Of a DNA stretch of 64,000 nucleotides, positions 42,066 to 50,598 are shown piece by piece. The position numbers and the translations under genes are program-made. Within the stretch, counting starts at the first letter, position 1. Every line of letters starts with the position of its first letter. The stretch is from Geodermatophilus pulveris (GTDB lineage Bacteria; Actinomycetota; Actinomycetes; Mycobacteriales; Geodermatophilaceae). The stretch lies in NCBI RefSeq assembly GCF_900188375.1, contig NZ_FZOO01000004.1, forward strand, positions 372,001-436,000, in the 5' to 3' direction. Below the pieces are notes generated by a model. The model did no database searches and had not been told where the DNA came from. It saw nothing but the letters and a program-made list of their open reading frames with translations.

Positions 42066-44012
42066 GTGACCCAGGGTGAAGCCTCCCTCGTCGTCCCCAC
42101 GCTGGGTGAGGGGACGACCCCGTCCTGGGGTCACCTGTCCGCAGCGGAGGCACCGGTGACCGAGAGCCGCGGCGCACGGCCCACCTGGCAGGAGCGCATG
42201 GGCCTGACCCTGGCCGAGGCGCTGCGCCTGCCCGGCCTGGCCGGGACGGAGGTGGTGGCCGGCAGTGGCGGCCTGGACCGCGTCGTCCGCTACGTGGTCG
42301 TCGACGACCCCGCCGACCCCCTGGCGGTCGCGGGCCCGGACGTCCTCGTCGTCCTCGGCGGGCGGCTGCCCCCGGCCGACCCGGCCAACTACCGCGCCCT
42401 CGTCGAGCGGCTGGAGTCCATGGGCACCGCGGCGCTGGCCCACCGCCAGGCCGAGGGGCCCTCGCCGGTGCCCGCCGACGTGCTCGCCGAGGCCGACCGC
42501 CGCGGGCTGCCGGTGCTGGTCCTGCCGGCCACCGTGCGGATGGGTGAGGTGGTCTCCGAGGTGCTCGGCGCCGTCGTCGACCGGCAGAGCGAGGCGCTGG
42601 CGCTCTCCAACCGCATGCACGACCAGTTCATCGACGTCGCCCTCAGCGGCGGCGGGCTGGCCGAGGTCACCGCGCAGCTGGCGGTGTCGCTCGACGGGGT
42701 CGCCGTCCTGGGCCTGGGACCGGACCGGGAGATCGTCACCAGCGCCGGCCCGCCTGCCGACGTCGCGGAGATCAGCGACTGGCTGTGGCTGCTGGACGCC
42801 GAGGCCGAGGACGAGATGGCCATGATGGCGCCGTCCCGGCGGCTGTCGGGCCTGCGGGCCGACCAGGCCGTGGTCACCCCGGCCGACGTGCTCGCCGACG
42901 CCGACCTGTCCCCGGCCGACGGCATCCTGCTCGTCCCCGGCCACCACGAGCTGCCCGGCGGGGTGGGGGAGTACGCGGTCGCCCCGGTCATGGCCGGCGA
43001 CCAGCGGCACGGCTGGCTGGTCGCCGTCCACCGGCGCGGGCCGATGCTGGTCGGCGCCGGCGCGGTGCTGGAGCGGGCCGCGGTGGTCTCGGCGCTGTCG
43101 GTCATCCGCCAGCAGGCCGTGCACTCGGTGGAGCTGCGCTTCCAGGGCGACCTGGTGCGCCGGCTGGTCGCCGGGGCGCTGCGGCACACCGAGCGGGCGC
43201 TGGCCCAGACCCGGTCCTTCGGCTGGCGGCTGGACGGGCCGGTCGCCGTCCTGGTGACCGCCACGGAGACCGCCGCCGACCCGCAGGCCGACCCCACCCG
43301 TGCCCTCGACGTCCTCGACCGGCTGGCCGACGGCTGGCGGGCGGCCCTGGAGGCCGAGGTGTCCGGCGCCGCGGTGGCCGGGCTGTCCACCGAGATCGTC
43401 ACCCTGCTGCCCCTGGACGGGCGGACGCCGGAGGAGATCACCTCGCTGGTGACCGCGGTGACCGGGCGGGTGAACGCGCGGGTGCGCCGCGTCGGGCGGG
43501 TGCTGGGCACCGGCATCGGGCGGCCGGCCGGCGCCCTGTCCGCGCTCGGCGAGGCCCACCAGCAGGCGTCCCGGGCCCTCGGCGTCGGCCAGGAGATCCA
43601 CGGGACGCAGGCGGTCACCCACTTCGACCAGCTCGGCGTCTTCCGGCTGCTGTCGCTCATCCCGGACAGCACCGAGCTGCGCACCTACGTCGACGAGGTG
43701 CTGGGCACCCTCGCCGACGCCGCCGACCCCGACTCCGCGGACCTCCGCGAGACCCTGCGGGTGCTGCTGGAGACCAACCTCAACGTCGCGGAGTCCGCCC
43801 GGCGGCTGCACTTCCACTACAACACGATGCGCTACCGGATCGGCAAGCTGGAGCGGCTGCTCGGGCCCTTCACCACCGACCCGACCCTGCGGCTGAACCT
43901 GCTGCTGGCGCTGCACGCGGCCCGGATGCGCGGCCTGGACCAGCCGCACCGCCCGCCGGTGGACGCCGGGACGCCGCTGCCCCCGGACGACGGCCTCGAC
44001 GCGCTGGTGTGA
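42066..44012 (+). CDS. PucR-family transcriptional regulator
   Basis: The 648-residue protein has an N-terminal PucR-like sensory domain (LTLAEALRLPGLAGTEVVAGSGGLDRVVRYVVV), a GAF-like middle, and a C-terminal PucR helix-turn-helix: ETNLNVAESARRLHFHYNTMRYRIGKLERLLGPF, followed by NLLLALHAAR. Relatives control purine and other nitrogen-compound catabolism. GTG 42066 has AAGGTGG 6 bases upstream; another GTG nine bases earlier is inside that site. The divergent DUF2877 gene is the likely target. Confidence 0.88.
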   Translation: MTQGEASLVVPTLGEGTTPSWGHLSAAEAPVTESRGARPTWQERMGLTLAEALRLPGLAGTEVVAGSGGLDRVVRYVVVDDPADPLAVAGPDVLVVLGGRLPPADPANYRALVERLESMGTAALAHRQAEGPSPVPADVLAEADRRGLPVLVLPATVRMGEVVSEVLGAVVDRQSEALALSNRMHDQFIDVALSGGGLAEVTAQLAVSLDGVAVLGLGPDREIVTSAGPPADVAEISDWLWLLDAEAEDEMAMMAPSRRLSGLRADQAVVTPADVLADADLSPADGILLVPGHHELPGGVGEYAVAPVMAGDQRHGWLVAVHRRGPMLVGAGAVLERAAVVSALSVIRQQAVHSVELRFQGDLVRRLVAGALRHTERALAQTRSFGWRLDGPVAVLVTATETAADPQADPTRALDVLDRLADGWRAALEAEVSGAAVAGLSTEIVTLLPLDGRTPEEITSLVTAVTGRVNARVRRVGRVLGTGIGRPAGALSALGEAHQQASRALGVGQEIHGTQAVTHFDQLGVFRLLSLIPDSTELRTYVDEVLGTLADAADPDSADLRETLRVLLETNLNVAESARRLHFHYNTMRYRIGKLERLLGPFTTDPTLRLNLLLALHAARMRGLDQPHRPPVDAGTPLPPDDGLDALV

Positions 44013-44144
44013 GGGCCGCACCGAGGACGGCTCCGAGCTGCAGATCCCAGCCCGGCGGCTGTGGGCGGTGTCGGGGGAGCTGACCGGCATGCCCGCCGTG
44101 GTCCCCGCGCCCGGAGGTGCGACCCGCTGAGCGGTCCGGGCACC

Positions 44145-44897
44145 ATGCCGGGCATGGGTTCGGACGTCGCCAAGCTGGTGGCCCGCATGGAGGAGGGGCT
44201 GGCCGGCCTGGAGGCCGACGGCGACCCCGCCCGCTTCTTCCACGGCGTGTACCTGCGCACCACCGTGGCGGTCGGTGCGGCGATCGACGCGGGTGCCTTC
44301 GAGGACCCGGCGTGGGTCGAGGAGTGGGACGTCGACTTCGCCGACCTCTACCTCGACGCGCTCGCCGCCCACCGGCGCGACCCGGCGTCGGCGCCCCGGC
44401 CGTGGCAGCTGGCCCTCGGCGCGCGGGCGGACCTCCCACCGGAGGCGCACGTGCTGCTCGGCATGAACGCGCACATCAACTACGACCTGCCGCAGTCCCT
44501 GGTCCGGGTGATCCCGCCCGCCGAGTTCGACGACCCGGCGGCGTGGGACCTGCGCCGCCGCGACCACGAGCGGATCGACCGGGTGCTCGCCTCCCGGGTC
44601 GCCGCCGAGGACGCCGAGCTGCACCGCGCCGGGGGCCGGCGCACCCGGCTGGACCGGGCCCTGGCCCCGGTCAACCGCGCCGCCAGCCGGGCGTTCCTGC
44701 GCGAGTCCCGGCGCAAGGTGTGGGCCAACGCCGGGCAGCTGGACGCCGCCCGCCGGCGCGGGCCGGAGGCCCACGCGCGCCGGCTGGCCGACCTGGAGGC
44801 GGCCGCGGCGGCCCGGGTCGACGACCTGCTGCGCGGCGGGCCGGTGCTGGTGCGGCTGGCCGTGCGCGGCTTCGGCGTCCTGCTGCCCCCGGCCTGA
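44145..44897 (+). CDS. DUF5995-like protein of unknown function
   Basis: The 250-residue soluble, helix-rich protein has RMEEGLAGLEADGDPARFFHGVYLRTT, WVEEWDVDFADLYLDAL and LLGMNAHINYDLPQSL, a pattern I associate with DUF5995. Conserved His and Asp residues (FFHGVY, MNAHINYDL) could bind metal. No signal peptide or membrane segment is seen. ATG 44145 or ATG 44154 may start it; neither has a good ribosome site. Confidence 0.7.
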   Translation: MPGMGSDVAKLVARMEEGLAGLEADGDPARFFHGVYLRTTVAVGAAIDAGAFEDPAWVEEWDVDFADLYLDALAAHRRDPASAPRPWQLALGARADLPPEAHVLLGMNAHINYDLPQSLVRVIPPAEFDDPAAWDLRRRDHERIDRVLASRVAAEDAELHRAGGRRTRLDRALAPVNRAASRAFLRESRRKVWANAGQLDAARRRGPEAHARRLADLEAAAAARVDDLLRGGPVLVRLAVRGFGVLLPPA

Positions 44898-44978
44898 GCC
44901 CCCGCGCTGCCGGGGACCCCGCCGTCGGCCAGGCTGGGGGCGGCGGCCGCACCGGGTGGCCGCGCGAGGAGGAACCGC

Positions 44979-45737
44979 ATGACCGAGGTCGCCCGTCCGC
45001 TGTCCGGGAAGGTCGCGCTGGTCACCGGCGCGTCGTCGGGGATCGGGGAGGCGACCGCCGTCGCCCTGGCCGAGGCCGGCGCCGCCGTCGCGATCGGCGC
45101 CCGCCGCCGCGACCGGCTCGACGCCCTGTCCGCGAAGCTGCGGGACGCCGGCGCCGGGGTGCTGGCGCTGGACCTCGACGTCACCGACGAGGCGGCCTGC
45201 CGCGACGCGGTCGCCCGGACCCGCCAGGAGCTCGGGGGTCTCGACGTCCTGGTCAACAACGCCGGGGTGATGCTGCTCGGCACGGTCGTCGGCGCCGACA
45301 CCGAGGACTGGCGGCGGATGGTGTCCACCAACGTCCTCGGCCTGATGTACATGACCCACGCGGCGATCGACGGGATGGTCGAGCAGGGGTCCGGCGACGT
45401 GGTGAACGTCTCCAGCGTCGCCGGGCGCACCGCCCGCAGGGGCGCCGGGGTCTACAACGCCAGCAAGTGGGCGGTGAACGCGTTCAGCGAGTCGCTGCGC
45501 CAGGAGGTGACGACGGCGGGCGTGCGGGTCTCGCTGGTCGAGCCGGGCGCGGTGGCCACCGAGCTGACCGACCACATCACCCAGCCCGAGGCCAAGGCCG
45601 CCATCCGGGAGACGGTGGCCGGCATGCGCCCGCTGCAGGCCGAGGACATCGCCCGGGCGGTGCTCTACGTGGTCAGCCAGCCGCCGCACGTCGCGGTCAA
45701 CGAGGTGCTGGTGCGCCCCACCGACCAGGAGCGCTGA
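44979..45737 (+). CDS. Short-chain dehydrogenase/reductase (classical SDR)
   Basis: The 252-residue protein has the cofactor motif TGASSGIGEATAVAL, an ARRRDRL segment after beta-2 favouring NADP, NNAGVML, and the catalytic Ser-Tyr-Lys (VNVSSVAG, YNASKWAVNAFS). Members with this pattern (YdfG/clavaldehyde-type) oxidise hydroxy acids or reduce aldehydes and ketones; the substrate is unknown. ATG 44979 has GGAGGAA upstream. It is convergent with the HTH-MurA gene. Confidence 0.88.
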   Translation: MTEVARPLSGKVALVTGASSGIGEATAVALAEAGAAVAIGARRRDRLDALSAKLRDAGAGVLALDLDVTDEAACRDAVARTRQELGGLDVLVNNAGVMLLGTVVGADTEDWRRMVSTNVLGLMYMTHAAIDGMVEQGSGDVVNVSSVAGRTARRGAGVYNASKWAVNAFSESLRQEVTTAGVRVSLVEPGAVATELTDHITQPEAKAAIRETVAGMRPLQAEDIARAVLYVVSQPPHVAVNEVLVRPTDQER

Positions 45738-45749
45738 ACGGGAACGCGC

Positions 45750-45814
45750 TGGAACGGCCCTCCTGCAGGGGCCCGCCCCGAGCGACAGCGAGGGGTGGGG
45801 GGCAGGAGGGCCGT
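45750..45814. repeat. Dispersed hairpin repeat, copy 4 (inverted), bidirectional terminator
   Basis: GGAACGGCCCTCCTGC (45751-45766) pairs with GCAGGAGGGCCGTTC (45802-45816 region), with an inner GCCCCG/GGGGTG-like stem. Orientation is reversed compared with the other copies, and it fills the 80-base gap between two convergent genes. Confidence 0.75.
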
Positions 45815-45817
45815 TCT

Positions 45818-47404
45818 TCAGTCGTGGAAGACCTCGATCCGGGCGCCCATCTCCACCAGCCGCTCGTAGAGCTGCTCGTAGCCGCGGGCGATGATGTCGA
45901 CGTTGCGCAGCACAGACGTGCCCTTGGCCGCGAGCATCGCCAGCAGGATGCACACCGCGGGGCGCAGCGCCGGCGGGCAGACGACCTCGGCGCTGGACCA
46001 GTGCGTCGGGCCGCTCACCAGCACCCGGTGCGGGTCCAGCAGCCGGACGTCGGCGCCCAGCCGGGTGAGGTCGGACAGGTGGATGGCCCGGTTGTCGTAC
46101 ACCCAGTCGTGGATCAGCGTCGAGCCGGTGGCCGCGGCCGCGATGACGGCGAAGAACGGCAGGTTGTCGATGTTCAGGCCCGGGAACGGCATCGGGTGGA
46201 CCTTGTCGATCGGCGCCTTGAGCCGGGACGGGGAGATCGTGACGTCGACCAGCCGGGTGTGCCCGTTGTCGGCCAGGTACTCCGGGGACAGCGTGTAGCG
46301 CAGCCCCATCTCGGCGAGGGTGGCCAGCTCGATCTCCAGGAACTCGATCGGCGCGCGGCACACGGTCAGCTCGGAGTCGGTGACGATGCCGGCGGTCAGC
46401 AGGCTCATCGCCTCGACCGGGTCCTCGCTGATCGTGTAGTCGACGTCGGCCTCGATGACCGGCCGGCCGCGCACGACGAGGGTGGTGGTGCCCAGCCCCT
46501 CCACGCCGACGCCGAGCAGCTGCAGGTACAGGCAGAGGTCCTGGACCATGTAGTTGGAGCTGGCGTTGCGGATGGTCGTCGTCCCGTCGGTGCGCGCCGC
46601 GGCCAGCAGCGCGTTCTCGGTGACGGTGTCGCCCCGCTCGGTCAGCACGATGGTGCGGTCGGCGGTGCCCGGCGTGGTGACCGCGGCGTGGTAACGCCCG
46701 CCGCGGGCCTCCACCTCCAGCCCGAAGGGCCGCAGCGCGATCATGTGCGGCTCGACCGTGCGGGTGCCCAGGTCGCAGCCGCCGGCGTAGGGCAGGTCGA
46801 ACACCGGGGCCCGGTGCAGCAGCGGGCCGAGGAACATGATGATGCTGCGGGTGCGGCGGGCGGCGTCGGCGTCGATGCCGGCCAGGTCGAGCTCGTCGGG
46901 GACGACGAGGGTGAGGTCGCGGCCGGCGTCGTCCCAGGTGGCGGAGACGCCGATGGAGCGCAGCACGTCGAGGATCCGGTCCACCTCGACGATGCGGGCC
47001 ACGTTGCGCAGCGTCGTCCGGCCGCGGTTGAGCAGCGCGGCGCAGAGCAGCGCGACCGCGGCGTTCTTCGAGGACTTGACGACGACGCTGCCGCGCAGCG
47101 GGGTGCCGCCGGTGACCCGCAGGTGGGTGGGCCCGGCCGGGCCGACGCTGAACAGCTCGCGCTCCAGCGCCTCGGACAGCCGGCCGAGCAGCTCCAGGGT
47201 GAGGTTCTGCCCGCCCTGCTCGATGCGGGCGACCGCGCTCTGGCTGGTGCCCAGCCGCTCGGCCAGCTGCTGCTGGGTCAGCCCGCGGTGCCGGCGGGCG
47301 TCGCGGACGAGCATCCCGATGCGGTGCATGGCGCTGGGGGTGCCGCTGCCGGCGTCCGGCGCGGGGGCCTCGGTGGTGGGGGAGGGCGGAGAGGTGGCCG
47401 TCAC
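45818..47404 (-). CDS. MurA-like enolpyruvyl transferase with N-terminal XRE helix-turn-helix
   Basis: The 528-residue protein begins with a 25-residue Ser/Pro linker, then an XRE domain at 26-88 (MLVRDARRHRGLTQQQLAERLGTSQSAVARIEQG), then a full EPSP-synthase-like fold from about 95. KSSKNAAVALL (110-120) carries the Lys-Asn pair of MurA, and GGCDLGTRTVEPH has the PEP-binding Cys at 210. It resembles UDP-GlcNAc 1-carboxyvinyltransferase, the first step of peptidoglycan synthesis, joined to a DNA-binding domain. A palindrome 14 bases before the start suggests autoregulation. Whether it is the cell's main MurA cannot be told here. Confidence 0.88.
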   Translation of the reverse strand: MTATSPPSPTTEAPAPDAGSGTPSAMHRIGMLVRDARRHRGLTQQQLAERLGTSQSAVARIEQGGQNLTLELLGRLSEALERELFSVGPAGPTHLRVTGGTPLRGSVVVKSSKNAAVALLCAALLNRGRTTLRNVARIVEVDRILDVLRSIGVSATWDDAGRDLTLVVPDELDLAGIDADAARRTRSIIMFLGPLLHRAPVFDLPYAGGCDLGTRTVEPHMIALRPFGLEVEARGGRYHAAVTTPGTADRTIVLTERGDTVTENALLAAARTDGTTTIRNASSNYMVQDLCLYLQLLGVGVEGLGTTTLVVRGRPVIEADVDYTISEDPVEAMSLLTAGIVTDSELTVCRAPIEFLEIELATLAEMGLRYTLSPEYLADNGHTRLVDVTISPSRLKAPIDKVHPMPFPGLNIDNLPFFAVIAAAATGSTLIHDWVYDNRAIHLSDLTRLGADVRLLDPHRVLVSGPTHWSSAEVVCPPALRPAVCILLAMLAAKGTSVLRNVDIIARGYEQLYERLVEMGARIEVFHD

Positions 47405-47417
47405 GGGCCGACACCGT

Positions 47418-47433
47418 ATCTCGCATGTGAGAT
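47418..47433. promoter_or_regulatory. 16-bp palindrome before the HTH-MurA gene
   Basis: ATCTCGCATGTGAGAT is palindromic except for one position pair (ATCTC and GAGAT arms, CATG centre). It is AT-richer than its surroundings and lies 14 bases upstream of the GTG at 47404, in the 107-base interval divergent from the NmrA-like gene. An XRE dimer site is plausible. Confidence 0.55.
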
Positions 47434-47511
47434 GCCCCGGCACCCGCCACTCCGCGACGGACCGGTCCGGCATGCCGTGCCGGGGCGGCCCGGCCGGACC
47501 AGACTGCGGGC

Positions 47512-48258
47512 ATGGACGTGCTCGTGACGGGTGGGACCGGGCGGCTGGGACGGCGGGTGGCCGAGCAGCTGCAGGGCGGCGGCCACCGGGTGCGGCAGAT
47601 GTCGCGGCGGGGGACCGGCCCGGGCGGGGTCCGCGGCGACCTGGCGACCGGCCGCGACCTGTTCCCCGCAGTGGCCGGGGCGGAGGTGGTCGTGCACGCG
47701 GCCAGCGACCCGCGCGGCGACCCCTGGCAGGCCGACGTCGCCGGCACCCGGCGGCTGGTGCAGGCGGTCGACCGGGACCGGCTGCGGCACCTGGTCTACG
47801 TGTCGATCGTCGGCGTCGACCGCATCCCCTACGGCTACTACCACGCCAAGTTCGCCGCCGAGCAGGTGCTCCTGGCCTCCGGGCTGCCGGTGACCCTGCT
47901 GCGCATCACCCAGTTCCACGACCTCCTCGACGAGCTGCTGGCCACCGCCCGGCGCGGCCCGGTGCTGCCGGTGCCGATGGGCTGGCGGGTGCAGCCGGTC
48001 GACGTCGCCGAGGCCGCCGCGCACACCGCCCAGATCGCGGCCGGTCCACCCGCCGGCGACGTCGTGGAGTACGGCGGGCCGCAGGAGCTCACCGCCGCGG
48101 ACGCCGCGCGGGCCTGGGCGGCCGCCCGCGAGCCGGGCACCCGGGTGGTGGCCACCCCGGTGCCGGGCCGGCTGTCGGCGGCGGTCCGCGACGGCGCCGC
48201 GCTGCCCACCCGGGGGGCCCGCGGGACGCGGACCTACGCCGAGCACCTGCGCACCTGA
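47512..48258 (+). CDS. NAD(P)-binding protein, NmrA/atypical SDR
   Basis: The 248-residue protein starts MDVLVTGGTGRLGRRVAEQL, the GxxGxxG dinucleotide motif of extended or atypical SDRs, and has VYVSIVGVDRIPYGYYHAKFAAEQVL, an NmrA-type YxxxK region. RITQFHDLLDELL and RVQPVDVAEAAAHTAQIA follow the usual pattern of the group. These proteins sense or use NAD(P) and the substrate is unknown. It is divergent from the HTH-MurA gene and followed by a hairpin repeat. Confidence 0.8.
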   Translation: MDVLVTGGTGRLGRRVAEQLQGGGHRVRQMSRRGTGPGGVRGDLATGRDLFPAVAGAEVVVHAASDPRGDPWQADVAGTRRLVQAVDRDRLRHLVYVSIVGVDRIPYGYYHAKFAAEQVLLASGLPVTLLRITQFHDLLDELLATARRGPVLPVPMGWRVQPVDVAEAAAHTAQIAAGPPAGDVVEYGGPQELTAADAARAWAAAREPGTRVVATPVPGRLSAAVRDGAALPTRGARGTRTYAEHLRT

Positions 48259-48326
48259 AGGAGGACCCCCTGCCCCCACCGCTCGCAGGCTCGCGACGGG
48301 ACCCTGCAGGGGGCCGCTGCCGGGAT
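48259..48326. repeat. Dispersed hairpin repeat, copy 5
   Basis: CCCCCTGC (48266-48273) pairs with GCAGGGGG (48307-48314), with an inner CCCACCGCTCGC/GCGACGGG stem, and the end is degenerate (GGCCGCTGCC instead of GGCCGTTCC). It directly follows the NmrA-like stop. Confidence 0.7.
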
Positions 48327-48360
48327 CCGCGGCGGGGAGGACGACGTCCGGGAGCCGCCG

Positions 48361-49281
48361 GTGACCGGCCGGGGACCGACCTACGGTCGCGGTGTGCGCC
48401 CCTCCGCCCTCCCCGTGCTCGCCGCCGTCGCCTTCACCGTGCTGGCCTGGGCCTCGGCGTTCGTCGCGATCCGGGCGGTGGGCGCCGACCTGTCCCCGGG
48501 CGCGCTGGCCCTCGGCCGGCTGCTGGTGGGTACCGCGGTGCTCGCCGTGCTCGTGGCCGGGGCCCGGCGGCCGTGGGTGGCGCCCACCCGCCGCGAGTGG
48601 GCGCTGCTCGCCGTCTGCGGGGTGGGCTGGTTCGGCGTCTACAACGTGGCGCTCAACGCGGCCGAGCGGTACCTGGACGCCGGGACGACGGCGATGCTGG
48701 TCAACGTCGGCCCCGTCCTCATCGCCGTCCTCGCCGGGTTCTGGCTCGGCGAGGGGTTCCCGCGGTGGCTGGTCGCCGGTCTCGCGGTCGCCTTCGGCGG
48801 GGTGCTGCTCATCGGCCTGGCCACCCGCGGGGCCGGCACCGACGTCGTGGGCGTGCTGCTCTGCCTGGCCGCCGCCGTCACCTACGCCGTCGGCGTCGTG
48901 GCGCAGAAGCCGGTGCTGCGCCGCCTGCCGCCGCTGCAGGTCACCGCCGTCGCGTGCGCGGTCGGTGCGCTGTGCTGCCTGCCCTGGGCCGGGGCGCTGG
49001 TGAGCGAGCTGGGCGCGGCGCCGTCCGCGTCGGTCGCCGGCCTGCTCTACCTCGGCGTGGTGCCGACCGCGCTGGCGTTCAGCACCTGGGCCTACTCGCT
49101 GGCGCGGACCGACGCCGGCCGGCTGGGCGTCACCACCCACCTCGTCCCGCCGCTGGTCGTGCTGCTGGGCTGGCTGGTGCTCGGCGAGGTGCCCCCGGCC
49201 CTCGCCGTCCTCGGCGGCGTGGTCTGCCTGGGCGGCGTCGCGCTGTCCCGCCGGCGCGAGCGGGTGGCCGCCCCGGCCTGA
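48361..49281 (+). CDS. EamA/DMT-family transporter
   Basis: The 306-residue protein has about ten transmembrane segments in two EamA halves (WASAFVAIRAVGADLSPGALALGRLL in the first; VVPTALAFSTWAYSLARTDAG and VVLLGWLVLGEVPPALAVLGGVVCL in the second). Such carriers export or import small metabolites; the substrate cannot be predicted. GTG 48361 has GGGAG 6 bases upstream; GTG 48394 is an alternative that removes 11 residues. Confidence 0.85.
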   Translation: MTGRGPTYGRGVRPSALPVLAAVAFTVLAWASAFVAIRAVGADLSPGALALGRLLVGTAVLAVLVAGARRPWVAPTRREWALLAVCGVGWFGVYNVALNAAERYLDAGTTAMLVNVGPVLIAVLAGFWLGEGFPRWLVAGLAVAFGGVLLIGLATRGAGTDVVGVLLCLAAAVTYAVGVVAQKPVLRRLPPLQVTAVACAVGALCCLPWAGALVSELGAAPSASVAGLLYLGVVPTALAFSTWAYSLARTDAGRLGVTTHLVPPLVVLLGWLVLGEVPPALAVLGGVVCLGGVALSRRRERVAAPA

Positions 49282-49669
49282 GCACCGTCAGGTGTCCTCA
49301 CCACGCGGTGCGCTCACCACGGGGTGCGCTCACCACATGGTGGAGGAAGGTGACGGGCGGACCCTCCGGCACGCGGGGCGGGGTGGGCGGCCGTGCTGGA
49401 CGCGGTGGTCGACCACGTCCGGCAGGCCGGCTGGGCGGCGACCTCCCTGCCTCGGCCCGTCGCCGGAGGACGCCGCCGGGACGGCGACGTGGCCCTGCGG
49501 GTGGGTGCGCGGGCTGCAGCCGGACCTGCTCGAGCCCGGTGACCGCGCCCGCGTCGACGCCGCCCTCGCGGCCGCGCTCGAGCTGCGCCGCCGCGCCCGG
49601 GCGGCGCCGTGACGCCGCCGGCGCCCGGCCCCCGCGGTCCGGTGCCCTGAGCCCGGACCGGGCCGCGGC
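49282..49669. other. Interval between EamA gene and Usp gene, possible decayed small gene
   Basis: Besides the triple palindrome, a GTG at 49393 opens 51 codons (VLDAVVDHVRQAGWAATSLP...) that stop at 49548. A neighbouring frame carries a plausible C-terminal half (LQPDLLEPGDRARVDAALAA, ending at 49612). The two halves read like one small helical protein broken by a frameshift. I do not call a gene with confidence. Confidence 0.3.
49299..49342. promoter_or_regulatory. Three tandem CACC-N4-GGTG palindromes with CGCT spacers
   Basis: CACCACGCGGTG (49299-49310), CACCACGGGGTG (49315-49326) and CACCACATGGTG (49331-49342) repeat on an exact 16-base period with CGCT between. Each is an inverted repeat. 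It looks like a multi-site operator. The nearest gene on the plus strand would be the doubtful small frame at 49393. Confidence 0.5.
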
Positions 49670-50545
49670 TCAGCCCGCGCGGGACGGGACGACCAGCACC
49701 GGGCGGTGCGCGCAGTGCAGCAGCGCGCGGGCCACGTGCCCGACGAGGGCCTCCCGGGCGCCGCCGCGGCCCCGGCTGCCGACGACGAGGACCGCCGCGC
49801 GGCGGCGGGTGGCCTCGTCGGCCAGCGTGGTCGCGGTCGCCCGCGGCCGGCCGGCCCGCCCGGTGCACGGGACGGTGACCGACTCGGTGCCCTCGACGGC
49901 GGAGGGGGCGGGGGAGACGCCCGGCTCCTCGACGGCGAGCAGCAGCCGCCTCCGGTGCGGGAACAGCTCGGTGGCCGCGGCGAGCGCCCGCTGGGCCGGC
50001 GGCGAGCCGTCGGTGCCGACGACCACCGGCCCGGACTCCGCGGCGGCCCACTCGAGGGTGGTCATCGGGTACGGGACGACGAGCACCGGCACCGGGCTGG
50101 CAGGGACCACCAGCTCGGACACGCTGCCGATCGAGGCCCGCATGCCGCCGAGGCCCCGGGAGCCGACGACGACGAGGTCGGCGTCGAGCTCCTCGGCGGT
50201 GCGGGCGAACTGGTAGCCGTCGCCGCCGAAGGTGCGCTTGACCAGCGGCTCGGCCTCCCACCCGCCGGCGCGGGCCAGCTTGGCGCCGTTGCCGGTCAGG
50301 CGCTCGGCCTCCGCGCGGCCCTCGCTCTCGATGAGCCGGCCGAGGGCCTCGGGGTTCGCGGCGCGGTCGAAGACGCGGTGCCGCAGCTCGGGGGAGGTGA
50401 ACGGGGGTTCCCACAGGTGCAGGATCGTCGCGGTGACCGAGGGCAGGAGCGTGGCGGCCGCCTCGATCGCGTTCACCGAGCTGGGTGAACCGTCGTAGCC
50501 GACCAGGACGCGCAGCCTCCGGGCACCGGAGTCGGGTGCGGTCAT
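49670..50545 (-). CDS. Universal stress protein with two Usp domains
   Basis: The 291-residue protein has tandem UspA folds. The first starts LRVLVGYDGSPSSVNAIEAA and ends VVVGSRGLGGMRASIGSVSELVV, and the second starts VVVGTDGSPPAQRALAAATELF and ends LVVGSRGRGGAREALVGHVARALL. Both have the ATP-binding GxxG-X9-G(S/H) pattern, though the second has His in place of Ser. ATG 50545 has GGAGGAC about 10 bases upstream. Such tandem Usp proteins in actinobacteria respond to hypoxia or stationary phase. Confidence 0.9.
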   Translation of the reverse strand: MTAPDSGARRLRVLVGYDGSPSSVNAIEAAATLLPSVTATILHLWEPPFTSPELRHRVFDRAANPEALGRLIESEGRAEAERLTGNGAKLARAGGWEAEPLVKRTFGGDGYQFARTAEELDADLVVVGSRGLGGMRASIGSVSELVVPASPVPVLVVPYPMTTLEWAAAESGPVVVGTDGSPPAQRALAAATELFPHRRRLLLAVEEPGVSPAPSAVEGTESVTVPCTGRAGRPRATATTLADEATRRRAAVLVVGSRGRGGAREALVGHVARALLHCAHRPVLVVPSRAG

Positions 50546-50598
50546 GGCGGCATCGTCCTCCGCCGACGCGCGTCCCGGGAGGGGCTCGCGCCCGGCTC

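Noticed and set aside
41904..47747. Very long minus-strand open frame of 1947 codons
   Set aside because: It runs antisense through pucR, the DUF5995-like gene, the dehydrogenase and out of frame through the HTH-MurA gene. Its composition (Arg, Pro, Gly, Gln, His) is that of a high-GC shadow frame.
49292..49612. 106-codon GTG-initiated frame as an intact gene
   Set aside because: Its first half reads through the triple palindrome and has Trp/Arg/Gly-rich shadow composition; only the last 35 residues look protein-like.
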